Assembly (NCBI RefSeq): GCF_030936135.1
Contig: NC_082598.1
Span: 56,264,347-56,328,346 of the forward strand
Origin: Gavia stellata
Taxonomy: Eukaryota; Chordata; Aves; Gaviiformes; Gaviidae
Length of the DNA: 64,000 bases
Reading direction: 5' to 3'
Position 1 is the stretch's first letter. Every line of letters begins with the position of its first letter. Under the pieces are notes generated by a model. The model saw only the letters and a list, made by a program, of their open reading frames with translations. It was not told the origin of the DNA and did not search any database. Positions 1 to 18,800 of this stretch are shown piece after piece. Position numbers and translations under genes: made by a program.

Positions 1-60
1 CAGTGGCAACAACTTAGACCTCTCACACTTTAAACACAACACAGCAGAGACTAAAAATCA

Positions 61-5698
<5,638 letters not shown>

Positions 5699-5716
5699 AC
5701 TGCTGACCTGTGCAGA
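5699..5716 (-). other. BDH2: Probable 3' splice site just upstream of the BDH2 start codon
   Basis: On the minus strand a pyrimidine-rich stretch ending in CTGCACAG lies about 10 nt before the ATG, followed by GTCAGCAGT and then ATG. This looks like an acceptor, so the coding exon is probably exon 2 and a non-coding first exon with the promoter lies somewhere in 5.7-10 kb. I could not locate that exon, and no CpG island is apparent there. Confidence 0.5.
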
Positions 5717-8700
5717 CAGAAGATGTCACAGAATCTTTAACAAAAAGATGAGCCAACAACACTGCCTGGGAATCAGATGCAAGTGCATTCCAAAAACTAG
5801 ACATGATTCAGAGTACCTCTGCCATCAAATCATATCACAGGTTGTCCTGTTTTGTTGCAGTGTGACCCTGAGTCATCCAGGATTCTGAGGGCACAGAGGG
5901 GGGACTGCCTCAACTTTTTTTTTTCATAAGTAGGGACCTCAAAAAGATCAAAAGGCATTTGAACTCAAAAGCCAAGCTTTATTATAACAGAAATGAGACT
6001 TTATTTTTCCTTAAACAGAAAAAGAAGTCAAGATGAAACAGGATAGAAGTACAATAGCTTGTAATCTAGTATTTCCATTGAGTTCTTAGAAAGCAGGTCT
6101 TTCTCCGACTCCTCTCAAACTACAAACTCATCAGCTTCCTAGATTGCAATACATTCCACACAATATCCTGGCCCTGGCATCTGCTCTGAATTGTCTTAGG
6201 AATCTTCCAGCACAGCAGATTCCCAGCTCCAACAAGGCAGGAGGGTGGGGGGAATAAAGCTCTGTCCTGTCTTGCCTCTATCACATTGCTTGCTCTCAGG
6301 GAACTACTGAGCATGCTGGGGGCAAGTGGTAGGGAACCTCTAGGAGGTTCCACCTTACTCAATCTGTAGCAGCCAAAAGGCAAAGTGTAGTAGCCCTCTT
6401 CTCTTCTGCCCAAGCACACACTTTCAAATGCTGCATTACATTTAAAGAAATACAGCATGTAAAATTGCAGACAAACAAGTAAAAACAAATGCCATCCTCT
6501 CACTCCTATGGATTCAAAAGTTTCCAGTAGGATATTTGGTTATTTAAGGAGTGAACTACTTAATAGGATGTTTCAAAGAACTGCCTAAAAAAGTAAGGTC
6601 ACTGTGTTCCAGTCACAGTGCAGTATCTGGTGTTTGTTAACTGGGTTCCCAGTAAGCAAAACTTTCTGCACTTTTTATAAACCACAGAACAAAATTTGTT
6701 TATGTAGCTATGAGTGTAGAAAGGTGTCCCAAGCAGTTTAACTGAAAAATTATTTCCTTTCTAATATGAAAAATATTCTCTCTTTTGATTTAAAATCAGA
6801 CTGAGTAACAGACCATATTTCAAGACATTGAAATGTTTCACAGTGGGTTTTACCCCCATAACCAGGACACACACACACAAAGAAAGCAACAAAGCAAAGA
6901 AGAACAGTCTCCTAAGCAAACAGTAACTGAGATGCACCTTTCTAATTAGGGGAAAGCACAATACCTTAAAATCACTTTTTAAGTTGGCTAGTAAAAAGAC
7001 GTCTCTTCAGATACCTCTGATGGTAGGCTGCATAAGGTTATGAGAGAGTGAGCCTGTCTTAGCATAAACTTTTTGTATTGACTGGTGAAAAACACTAAGT
7101 TAACTGAGCAGAATGAGATTACACACACAAGCAGGTTGCACTGTCTCTCTAATGTACCAAGCTTTCCAAAATACAACTCCTCAAACACAAACTTCTAGGA
7201 AAGGTTTATTAATTGTAGCAAGTCCTGAGGATCTCAAGAATGAACTCAAGGTGTTCACTCAAGGCAGAGGAAGCTCTTTCTTATTCTTTGTCGTCACATA
7301 TCTTTTCAGCAGAAAAAAAAAACCTCAACAAAAAACCCTCCCCAAATCACCTTAACACTTCGGAAGCAAAATGCACTATAAATACATCTTTCAATCTAAC
7401 AATCAGTTTTTATGAACATTTGCCACACTGATTCTATGAAGCATTTAAAAGTAAATATTAATATAGTCACTCACCAAGAGATTCCAAACAGCTTGTTATG
7501 TTTACTGACCTTTGTACAAAAGGAAGTTTTACACTTTTTTGCTGTGCTCATTGGGATTTGTAGTCTCACTGACAAGTTTCTCTGTATGACTGTAATTTCC
7601 TGTTGAAATGTTGAGATGCTGCCATCTAGTGAAACTCAAGATTTTTAAAGTGTGATTTTCTCCTGCACGGGAAGGGACAACAAAAAAGGATCACCAGCAT
7701 TAGCTGTCCATTCTCCCTAAGGAATTCAAGAAATCAACAGGATTCCCACTCAAAGGCGGCCACAAGCATGTTTTTCCATAGCAATCTCTCTTTAGCAATA
7801 TAAGCTATCAAATTCCAAACTAGGACAATACTTGCATGAGACATTTTGTTCTTTTTGGTTTTTTTGTTAAACTAGCAACTTACCAACTTTTTTTTTTTAT
7901 CCAGTGGTTTAACTTGTGTTTGTTAAGGCAGAGTTAATATCAGACTGGAAAATTCTAGGACAAACTCATTTGGTTATAAGCTCACACCAGACCTAAAGGT
8001 ACCCCAATAGCATTCTTAAAGAATTTGGAATCCTGCCTGAACTTCAGTTGGGCACATTTTCCTCAGAAAAGCCATTTTTGCGGGTAAACTGGGACACACA
8101 TACACCAAGTTCAGTAATATTATCTTGTCTTTCTGCTAAACTATGATAGCTTTCTAAGGCTTTGTAAATAAGCTCCCCAGTAAGCAAAATCTTTAATGGC
8201 TAGGTTTTCCAAAAGCACTTATCCTTCTGTCCCTAACCTTTTGCCTACTGAATTCAGACACAGACCTGTTGCAAGAGGCTCCCGTTTGTCAGCTCAGTCA
8301 CCAGAAAGGTCTCCAAATCTAGACATGTTCCACACAAACAATAATTAATAAAAACCCCTTGAAATTGTATATAAAAAGAGGTAGATCTATATGCACACAC
8401 ACCTAGTTTCCCCCTTCTGGAAGGAAAAAGTCAGTTTAATTCATTTATTAGAACACCAAAATGGAGGGAATGAAAGAAAAGCTGGTAGCTAAAGGAACTC
8501 TCAACCATAGTGGGAAATCAGAAAAAACCACCTTAAAAAACCACCAATCAACCCCAAAACAAAACAAAAAACCCACCACACAAACACCAGCGCTTATCAT
8601 TGGAAATAAATTGCTTCTACATACCTATGGCTGTGGTAGGAAAGGAGACACTGCAGTGCTGAACTCAGTAATGGTATTTAGAACCTGTGTATTTTTGGCT

Positions 8701-10282
8701 AGCAATACATTTAAAAGCTTCCCAAAATTCATTCCAGGTCAGAGATTTAGAGATAAATACTTGCAGTTTCTTAGCAATTACAGTAGTTGGCAGAGTTTTC
8801 AGCTATTCAAGGTAAATAGATAGTTGGTTCTTTATTAAAGATCTCTGAAGTACCTCCATCTGGTAAATAATCCTTGTGTGACCCTTCCAATTCCAGTAAC
8901 TGCTGAATGCCCAGGAACATATCAATGTAACCACTTGCTTATTGGTTTGCGTAACCCAAAATGAAGTACTAAAAAAAACCTAGCCACATCAAGAGCTTTA
9001 TGCCTATAAAAGAAGGATGATGCATTTGATGCAGGTATCTGTTAGGTATGACTTTCATCTCATGACGATTTCATTCTTAACGAAGTTGATCTCTGGTTTT
9101 GAGTGCCAAATTTGTATTTATTTGGCAGCGGAGGGCATGCGGGGAGGAAAGGGAGGAGGATCTATCTTTTATACTTCAAACATTTCCTGACAGAGAAAAA
9201 TTAAGATAGAAAGAAGAATTAAGCAAAAACATCAGTGACACAGACTTGTGCAACAGTAAACTTCTGCACAAAGTAATTATTGCAGAAAGTTAGAGGACAC
9301 AGACAAGAAGCATAATAATGATGGAAGTGGTGAGATTACTATAAGAGATCATAGCACAAGTAATGTGAACAGCAAAATATTTTTAAATACTTAGCACATT
9401 AAAGTTTATTGTCAAATCAAACCTTATACAAAACATACAAAAAGTAGGTCTCACAATGCAGAGAAGCAGGCTAGTAAAATAGTCTGTCTTGAAGCCCTGA
9501 TTGTCCAGGTTTGTTTTTTCTTCCCATTCACTAGAGTAGCAAAAGAGTGTCAGGTCCATTGCTTACCATTAAAAAAATTCCAATACCCAACTTCAGACAG
9601 GAACTAGAAGTATATTGAAAGATGATGCAAAATACAAAGTTACTCTTGGCACCATAATTGGCTGAGCTGCAGAAATATTGTAAGGAGTTTAAGAGGCACC
9701 CTCGATTGTGTGCCCTATAAACAGAAAGTTAGTAACTTCAGTTGCAACATCCAGATAGGGAGGTTAAAATTGTGTGGAAAATACAGTTTCTGTGGACTTA
9801 GAGAAAGCATGGTATAAAAACCCTATGCTGAGAAACAAAAAGTATAGTTCTTTCCAACTCAACAGCACTCTGAAGATGCAAATATCAACCACCCAGAAGA
9901 GGGTTGTTTCAGGAATGACAGAACGAAAGTTTAAGATTGAGAAGTTTCACAGTAGACTAGTTTCTGATCCATTCCCGTTTCCATTTTTTACTTCAATACA
10001 TTGGCTTTTCTTTCTTTGCCATCCAAAAAAACCCACCAAAGCAGAACATCATCAGATCAGCAGGTTGTGGGCAACATGACTGCTTTTCCATTTTTGTTCT
10101 TGTATTCCAGCTTTTCCAATTGTGGAAGTAGCAACTCCAGGACAGCAAGGGATTTGCATGCCACCAGAGCTCTTCCCACAATTTGTGGAAGAGGCTGATG
10201 GCTTTCGACCTGAAGCAATTATGTTTCATATATGCAGATTCTGTCTGTAGCCACTGCAAAGGCAGCTTACAACAGAGCACGT
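5717..10282. other. Region between BDH2 and CENPE (BDH2 5' region plus CENPE 3' UTR)
   Basis: About 4.6 kb without a supported coding exon. It should contain the untranslated first exon and promoter of BDH2 and the 3' UTR of CENPE. It has several homopolymer and A/C-rich stretches (7310-7350, 8525-8590) and short CA tracts (about 6867). Minus-strand AATAAA hexamers occur at 9405-9410 and 9116-9121. The open frames at 6120-6503 (minus), 8461-8823 (plus) and 9774-10298 (both strands) lack conserved features or convincing splice sites, and I treat them as chance. Confidence 0.6.
9405..9410 (-). terminator. CENPE: Candidate polyadenylation signal of CENPE
   Basis: AATAAA on the minus strand, 872 nt past the CENPE stop codon. 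A second hexamer lies at 9116-9121, and a third overlaps the stop codon itself at 10282-10287. Which one is used cannot be decided from sequence alone. Confidence 0.35.
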
Positions 10283-12841
10283 TTATTGGGTGGTGCAATC
10301 AGGGGCTTTATCTCTCTCTGAAGTTCCAAACCAGTGCTTAAGATGTTCTTCTGTGGGCTCTATTCCTGCAGGTCGTGTATCTATATAGAAGACAAGAACA
10401 TTAAAGTAACACTTAAACTTTCCCAGTTAGACAAGCAGTATGAATACATCAATTTAGCCTTGACTAGTGTTTTAAATTGTCATCAAAGCTTGCGTCTGAG
10501 GAACTTTGTGTTGTGAGGAAGTCTGTACTATGACCAAGCTGGCCATCACAAGAAACAGCAGTTGAGTCATATTCATTCTGTAAGTCTGCCATTAATACCT
10601 TGAAAACTGGTTAACTCTTCAACATGCCTACTGAGGCCTTCTGCAAGCTTTTAGAAGTGAGTGTTATGATGAGACCAGTAGCATTAATATGCTAGCGTAG
10701 ATCACTAGGAGACTTCCCAAGAAGTCACCAGGCCAGATATAAGAAATCCTGAGTAGGGCTGAGGAACAGAAGTTATCAAAACAGCTATTACTGAAGCTGG
10801 AGCCAGGCAGACTGGCAGATTCTATATCAAAGATTGAAGTCTACCATTTTAAAGAAGTTTAGAAAAAAGTTCACCAGCATTTAACTTTAAATACTTTTGC
10901 CAGAAGGCAATGCTTAACCAATGTAAAGTTAAAAAGCAAAACATTTTAGAGCAACAGCTAGCTATTAATGATATTCTGCTAATTCACTTTAAGTCAGTCA
11001 TCAACACTTCTACTGCAGCACAAGCAGCAAAAAAGTTTGTATAATCTCAGAGGGTGAAGGACTCATTTAAATATTTAGGTTCCGTAGAGCATATATAAGC
11101 TTCACAGCTCCAGCTGGTCAGCCCTTCAACAGTCAGCTGAGTAACCATTCAAGAAAATTGTGTTATCATGCAAGTTTCAGGTCTGGCTATAGAAAGTACA
11201 GAGCATCAACTCAGACCGCCCCTTATATTTTGCTTCTCCAAATTTTTGTAGGATGACACCACTGTGTTACATACCTGTTAGTGTACCCAAGCTAGAATTA
11301 TCAAAGAAATTTGTTGGACAAGTCAGTGGCAGAGGCTTTGATATGTCCTGAGTCACAGTTTCCTGAGAAATAGGTTCCTTGGAGGGTGAAGGCATTTGCT
11401 CTTTAAGGGAATATGACACTGTCTTCCTTGGAGACCTTGGTACTGTCTCTCGAGTGGTTTCTCTTGAGGATCGTTCTTTCCATTTTAGTGCTCGCTCTTT
11501 CCATTTTCTAAGTTCTTCTTTCAATTGAAGCTCATTACTAAAAAGAAAAAACCCACCCAGCATTTAAGAAAAATTTAATTTTAAATTTAATTTAATAAAA
11601 ATTTAATTAATTTAATTTTTTCCTTTAAATAAGGAAAAATTCCTGACAAGAGACAGTTTCTGTATCTTCAGACAACATACCACAGACATGGCAATGCAAG
11701 ACCCTATCTGTGGATCTTGCTTTCAGAAGCATAATTTATTTTACGCTAAAATTCCTTCCAACATACAATTTAAGTGTATCTCCTAGCATTTAAGAGATTC
11801 TTATGAAAGAAAGCAATTTAAAGTTCAAAAGCCATAGATATATAAACAATAAATCACTAGCTTTAAAGAAAAGTTTTTGATGTGAAAGAATCTATAAAAT
11901 CTAAAATTAGTAATTACTCACTTCTATAGGTCTCTCAGAAAGAAACACTAATGACATGCATGGTTAAATAGCAACAAATGATTTGACATGTTGCTGATCA
12001 GCTTTATACTTACCTTAGTAGAAGGTCATTTTGTTTCTTCAGGTGCAAGTTCTCTTTCTGTAGCTTAGCTTGTTCAGATTTTAGAACAAGTATTTGAGTG
12101 CTCTGCACAATACCGCTGCCACCACCACAAGTAAGGGGTATTTGTGACTGCTGAGGTGCTTCTTTTTCCATCACCACTGGAAAACAGTTTTATACAGATG
12201 TATATGTTACTTGGATACTGCTTAAAACTAAGTCAATATACTTTTTAGCCTATTCCTTTCTGCGGTCTTATATGTAAAACCTCACTGGGTTACAAGTGCC
12301 ACTAGAACAGCTATTCTTTTTTATACACAAGCACACCTACCAGTGTTCACACTGCCCGGGAGATATTAATAAACCTAAACGATTCTTCACTGGGACATTT
12401 AGAGTTAAATAGTTATAGTTTCAGGTATGTCAATGATAATTAGAACTAGCTATTCATACATGATGTCAGTCAAGGAAAAAATGGCAATATGAGCTACTAC
12501 AACTGCAGCTTACCCCACCACAAGTGCAGACACAGCTGGAGAAATAACTACAAGAACTGCTGTGATTCTAATACAGTGTATGCGCAGCTAACACATTTTA
12601 CTTTCCATCTAATCTTCCAAAGCACCCAATCCCCCCTTATACCTTCTAAGGTAAAAGGCCTGCATCTCAATCTGGACTTTAAACATAACCTTAAAACTGA
12701 ATGTTTGACATGAAAGGATCCCTTATATTTATCTTGAATTTACCAGTAGCATCCTGCTCTTGATGTGCTCTTCTAAGTTCTTCTTTTAGCTTTCTTAACT
12801 GTTGTTCTTGGTGTTCTGCAAGAGCTTTATAATTAGCAAGT
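10283..12841 (-). CDS. CENPE: CENPE exons 41-44: C-terminal tail and CaaX motif
   Basis: Exons are 12744-12841, 12014-12176, 11275-11537 and 10283-10365. The tail has [11 protein letters not shown], the block [18 protein letters not shown], and a basic Ser/Thr/Pro-rich stretch with several SP/TP-type sites (PRSPRK, MPSPSK). [12 protein letters not shown] then closes exon 43 at a GTATGT donor. The last exon is only 83 nt. It begins after a CCTGCAG acceptor, joins in phase, and reads [20 protein letters not shown] then PDCTTQ and stop. Human CENP-E ends in a similar GKDVPECKTQ. Known farnesylation of human CENP-E at its CaaX Cys suggests that CTTQ is the equivalent prenylation site. Confidence 0.9.
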
Positions 12842-15800
12842 CTATATGGGGCAGGAAGGGGAGAAGGAAAAACAAAGAAATCCTCAGTTTAATAATTATT
12901 ACAGTTGCAGGAAAGCTAGTCTGATTTCCAGATGAGCTATTAAATACAAAACATACCCAAGTTACATAAGTAAAACTATGTAAACCTGGTTGTCAGTTAG
13001 ATTTTAGGTAAAGTGCAGAAAACCAAAAGTTGGACTAGAATTACTCTGTGTATCCCTTCTCTCCAGTGAACTAGAGAGTGCTTTCAGTTACTGCTTTCCC
13101 CTCACCTTCTTTTTTCAGAACAGGTATTTCATTTACGGCTGAACATGGGCTGGTTGAGAAAATTTGGCAGGTGTATAGGGAAGGAGTTTTGCAATCAACC
13201 CAAGATGCATGTGGTTTTTACTTTCTCTGGAATCTAGCTACAATGAAAACCTAGAGCACCCAAAGCTGAATGCTCACTTCTTGTTCTGTGGAAAAAATAA
13301 ACAGAAAAGTAGAAGCTAAGAACTACATAGTTGAGAATTGTGACAAGGTAAAATTTGAACTTACTTCATATCAAAAGAGTTGGATTGTTTCATTCTTTCC
13401 ATGTCATATTTTACCAATTGTGTTTTGAGGTGATCAATTTCTTCTTTATACAATTCAGCACCTTTATCTAATTTCGCCTGAAAATAAAAGATTTAGTATG
13501 AAAAAAGGCTTGTTACTTAGCAATGACTTTAAGGGTTGCTTACTTTTTATCCTTACTGTAGTCTGCTAGATTTTGCAGGACAAGACTGGGAGCAGAAGTT
13601 ATTTTGGAGTAAGAATGTCCACATTACCAACTAGCACTATAGAATTAGTTGGTATCCTAACTCTGGTGAATTATGTGCAATCATATTTTAAGCAAGTTTT
13701 GCTGACTTGTTTGCAGATATAAGTCTGGGAATTTTGAACTAGCATGCAAATATATTGAATAGAAAAAACAGCTCATGCTTCAGTTACAAAATGTAACTTT
13801 TTTTAGAATGTTTCAGGAATGGATCATGTACAAGTGACAGATTTAGCTTCTAATATCATAACATGGGTTCTAAATTTTGTCTCTGAAGGCTGCATTGGTA
13901 GAATGTGAAACTGCATGCTAAACAGGTGAGTAGAGTGTTTTACTCCAAGAATGCCATACAGAACAACAAATTGACTTTAGAGAGCTACGTTTAATTTACA
14001 GCTGTTCTCAAGCACGCTCTCCGAGATCAGACAAGAATGAAAAAAGTATTTTGCTCGTACCTGGAGACTCTGATTCTCTGTTAAGGCAGTTCTGAGGCAC
14101 TTCTCTGTCTCGTTCAGTTTGGCTTGCAGTTCGGTGAGCTCACTTGTTGCTGTTTTTTTTCTTATCTGTGCTTGTAACTTGTTTATCTTGTCATCCTTCT
14201 CTTCGACATTTTTTCCTACTTCATTTATTACATTTTCCAACTTCTGAATTTTTACTTCCATAGCCTATTGAGATATATCAATCAGTTATGAGTAGTTATG
14301 CCAAGAAATATAACAGTAACAGCACATGGTCACTTTCTTAATAAAAACAAACAAAAACCCCAAACCACACAAAAAATCCATCACTATAGGCTCTGTGGCA
14401 ACTCTTGGTGTCTACCCCACTGTTTTGTGTCACCTTTTAGTATCCTAGACTCAAGTCTAAGAAAAAAGTGCTTTGAACAAGGGTAACTGTGACATTAAAA
14501 AAATAGGACAGAGAAAATGAGTCCTCATTTCCTAGGATTAAAGATAGACTTATTCTCCAGCTTCCAGTTTGACTTAGTGAATACCATATACTAAAGGAAG
14601 CACCAAGAGCATCACACTATTAAAATCAATGCTTCAAAAACAAATGGGAACATTTCATATGGACTTCCAAACTGATACCTATTTGTGTACAGAAAGCAGG
14701 CAATTAAAATAATCACATTACAGGCCAGAGCTCAAACTTTCACTTTGGGAATAAAAAAGCTACAAAACTAAAGTGCACTCTGGGCCAGTGTATTGTGTGG
14801 CACAGATTTACAGTTGCCATCAATCTTGATTTTCTTTTCAGTTTGAAGTACTCTCACATAGAAAACACAGATCAAAGAAGTTTTCCTTCAAAATGAACAT
14901 TGGTACCTTTATATCTTGTTCTGCAGCCTTTAATTTGTTATGAAGCCTGTAGTTTTCTTCTTCTAATGCGAGACTGGCAGAGCCACCAGGGGCCAGTTGC
15001 TCTTTAAGAGTGTTTAGTTCCTGAAGCAGCTCTTCACTTTTCTCTTTTCTCTGTTTTAATTCGACATCAGCATTTTTACAATAATTGGCAGTTCTGGCAT
15101 CCAGCTCTGAAGAAAGTTGAAGGAGTATCTGAAAATAAGTATTATCATACAGGTAAATTTTAAATAATTTTTGAATCAGCTAGAAATAAGGTAAGTGAAG
15201 AAACAGGAAATATCTTGGTCTGTAGTAATATCACGTTCTTGTTTCGGTGTCCCATTTGAAGATGCTTGCTATCAGAAATGGAATCACTAACACTCAAAAA
15301 AAATCTCGTTTCATTTCCAAAAGTGGGGGAGGCAGGAAGGGGCACAAGAGAAGATAATGCATTGCAAATTTACCCATATTTCTACATTAACTCAAACACA
15401 CACTAACGTTACAGAATCAAAGGAACTATATTAGAAAGACTTCTTAAATGTCAGTAACAGAAAGAAACAATTATTCGCAGAAGTTATTGCTAAAAAGTAT
15501 TTATTGACTAAAATAAGTGAAACCATTTGAGAGAAACCCATATGCCTAACATGCCAGATAGGTGAAAAACTTCACACTCATCAGGAAATGATGAAATTAT
15601 ACTAGATTTTTTGTTTAGTAAAAGCTTTGATCTACATAATATGTCTGTCAGGGAATTCTTCTAAAAAGTGTGCCAACATTGGGAAATCCTGAAGTCAACA
15701 CTGGCTACTAACTCTAAGGAAGAAACTTTTTAAAATAGGCTAAACTTAACAGGACAGAACTGAGTCACAACATTGGGGGAAGAAGGGTGATGAGCTCTTC

Positions 15801-18800
15801 ACACTTCAGATCAATACTAGTAGAAAGAATAGTAGTATGAACACACCAGGAACTTCCAGGATACACTTGTTAGCAAGACTGTTCCCAACAACTAATCAGA
15901 AGGTAGCAGATTCTCTCCCATAACCTGTTTTTTGAGACATTTAATCAGAGAGATGAAATCTCATGAAACCCTGTTCATGATGTGCTTAACCTTGTAAAAC
16001 ACTTAGTCTTTTTTTCCAAAGAGGGCAAGAGGTAAGAAAGAAAGAGAAAGGAAGGCTGAACTACCTCTAGAATAACTTGACTTTCTGAAGTTAAAGAAGG
16101 TGTGAGAATATTAAGTTATAATGAATTTTTAAAAATGGCTGAAGTAGTTTTGATAAAGTCGGCTTGAAGAGAGCAGACAATCTTGGGGCCTAAAGCCTGG
16201 AGGAAGTGATTGTATCAGGCTGCCAAGTTCTGCAAGCAAAGCTACATAACAATTTTGAATGTACGGTTTCCAGAATTCAGTCTAATGAAGGCACAAACAA
16301 TGCCCCCCACCCTCCCCATTTATCACCTATGAAGTCTTTTACAAAGCAAGTTTCCAAGTTTGGATGCATGAGGAAAGAAGTCCTTAAAAATCTTCTAAGT
16401 ATATCTACATTTAGACTCAAAAAGGCTAAGAGCTGGGTCCTGCACTTGGGTCACAACCCCATGCAACGCTACAGGCTGGGGGAAGAGTGGCTGGAAAGCT
16501 GCATGGCGGAAAAGGACCTGGGGGTGTTGATTGACAGCCGGCTGAAGATGAGCCAGCAGTGTGGCCAAGAAGGCCAAGAGCATCCTGTCTTGTATGAGAA
16601 ACAATGCGGCCAGAAGGAGTAGGGAAGTCATCGTGCCCCTGTACTCAGCACTGGTGAGGCCGCACCTCAAATACCGTGTTCAGTTTTGGGCCCCTCACTA
16701 CAAGAAGGACATTGAGGTGCTGGAGCGTGTCCAGAGAAGGGCGACGAAGCTGGTGAGGGCTCTGGAGCACAGGTCTTATGAGGAGTGGCTGAGGGAACTG
16801 GGGTTGTTTAGCCTGGAGAAGAGGAGGCTGAGGGGAGACCTCATCGCTCTCTTCAACTACCTGAAAGGGGGTTGCAGAGAGGTGGGTGTTGGTCTCTTCT
16901 CCCAAGTGACAGAACAAGAGGAAACGGCCTCAAGTTGCGTCAGGGGATTGGATATTAGGAAAAACTTCTTCACTGAAAGGGGTGTCAGACATTGCAACAG
17001 GCTGCCCAGGGAGGTGGTTGAATCACCATCCCTGGAGGTATTTAAAAAGGCATGTGGATGAGGCACTTAGGGACATGATTTAGTGGTGGACTTGGCAGTG
17101 TTAGGTTTATGGTTGGACTCATGATCTTCAAGGTCTTTCCCAACCTAAACAATTCTATGATTCTATCTTAGAGTTAAGTATGAATATAATAAGTGCTAAT
17201 AATAATGAATAATCTTAAATAGCCTTTTTTTGTGTTTTGTTTTCAAATCAGATTACAGGCATTTACAGAATGCTTACACAAAATACATTTTGATTAAAGA
17301 CTTAACTTTACCTTTACTTTAGGAGTCCAGAAGTTAATGAATTGCAAAAGCCTTTCATTATCTTTCTTTAACTCTTCTTTAAGTTCCTCTGCATCACAGT
17401 TAGTTCCTGAACAAGCTTCCCAGAACTGCATTATTTCTTTTCTAGCACTTTCTTCCTGCTGTAACTCTGCCTCTATGCTGAGAAGTTCACTTTCCATTTC
17501 CGATACATCTTTGAGAATGTTCTTTAAGAAAGAAGGGATTCAAGTTTAAATATCGCTTGGATAACTACATGTCTAAATATACATTTGCTCTCTGAGCTAT
17601 CAATATTTGCAGAAAATCTGTTTTAGCATTATTATCATACAAAAGGAATTTCGCTATACTTAAATTACACCCTACTAAGAAAATGAGGAAACAATTTATG
17701 TTTCTGGGGCAGGTGGGAAGGGGACAGAGGAAAAAAATATGCATGTTATTAAAAGTTTCTCATTGTTTTAGAAGTTATATTGTATCGGGTAGTATGTATT
17801 TTACAGGGCAAATAAGTAAATAGCATTCCCACTATTTTATAACCTAATAATTTCACATGGAGCCACTTTATAAAACAGAATCTTCGTATTATAGAATTAG
17901 TAGCACAAAAAAATCCAAGTTCTATGCCCCCCCCTTAAGTGAAGTCTTAACAGATAAAAGCAATGGCATTAGATTAGCACCACCACATCAGCCCATGCCT
18001 TGAAATATGCAAGTCTGTCTGAAAAAACTGTTTCAAATGCTACCTCCGCATTCAAGTGCAAACTCTGCAGCGCTTCACTGATGTTTAACTCTTGAGAAGA
18101 TATTTCATTCTGGTTCAAATAAATCTTCCTGAGACACCGAATCTGAGCTCGTAGCTGATCTTGTTTTCTCTTTTCCTCAAGCAATTCCATTTCATACTTG
18201 TTAATGGTAGTATGATACTCTCTTTTCTTCGAGCAAACACGACTGAACAGAAACTGTTGTAGAAGCACAGGATATATCAGTGAGTATGCTTTGAAGTGGT
18301 ACCCTGCATCCAGCTAAAATTCCATATTTTATAATTCAATCTATTTACTCTCCTAGTCCATAGGTGTCCAGGACAACTAAAACATGACTACGAAAACTAA
18401 AGTTCACACAAGCTGTAGAGCAATGGCATTTAAGACTTCTAGTTGGTCAGCATTTCTGAAGTATTCTATTTTTTGTAGACTCCTAAAAAGTCCAAGAAGT
18501 CCAAGAGGCTCTAGACAGCCTTCCACCAATCTAGACTTTGAAAAGCAGAGCATTCTTTGTTGTATTTATTTTCTCTTAAGAATTGTGAAAGGTGCAGATG
18601 ATCTACAAGAATAATATCACCGTGCTGATTTAAAGCTTTATTCTAGTTGAGATCACTACTTAAATCTTAAACATCTTTAACCATAAAAGTTGAAAGGCAT
18701 CTATGGAAAAAAAAAAAGAAAAATATCAAAACCTAAAAACCCTAAGTGAAGTTATGAAATGAGGCTCTTCGGATTTCTAAAACTTTTTAGCTAATGGATA

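Noticed and set aside
6120..6503. 127-codon minus-strand frame between BDH2 and CENPE
   Set aside because: No splice context, no recognisable domain, and amino-acid composition is typical of chance frames.
8461..8823. 120-codon plus-strand frame
   Set aside because: Part of it is an A/C-rich low-complexity tract (8525-8590), and I see no conserved feature or promoter.
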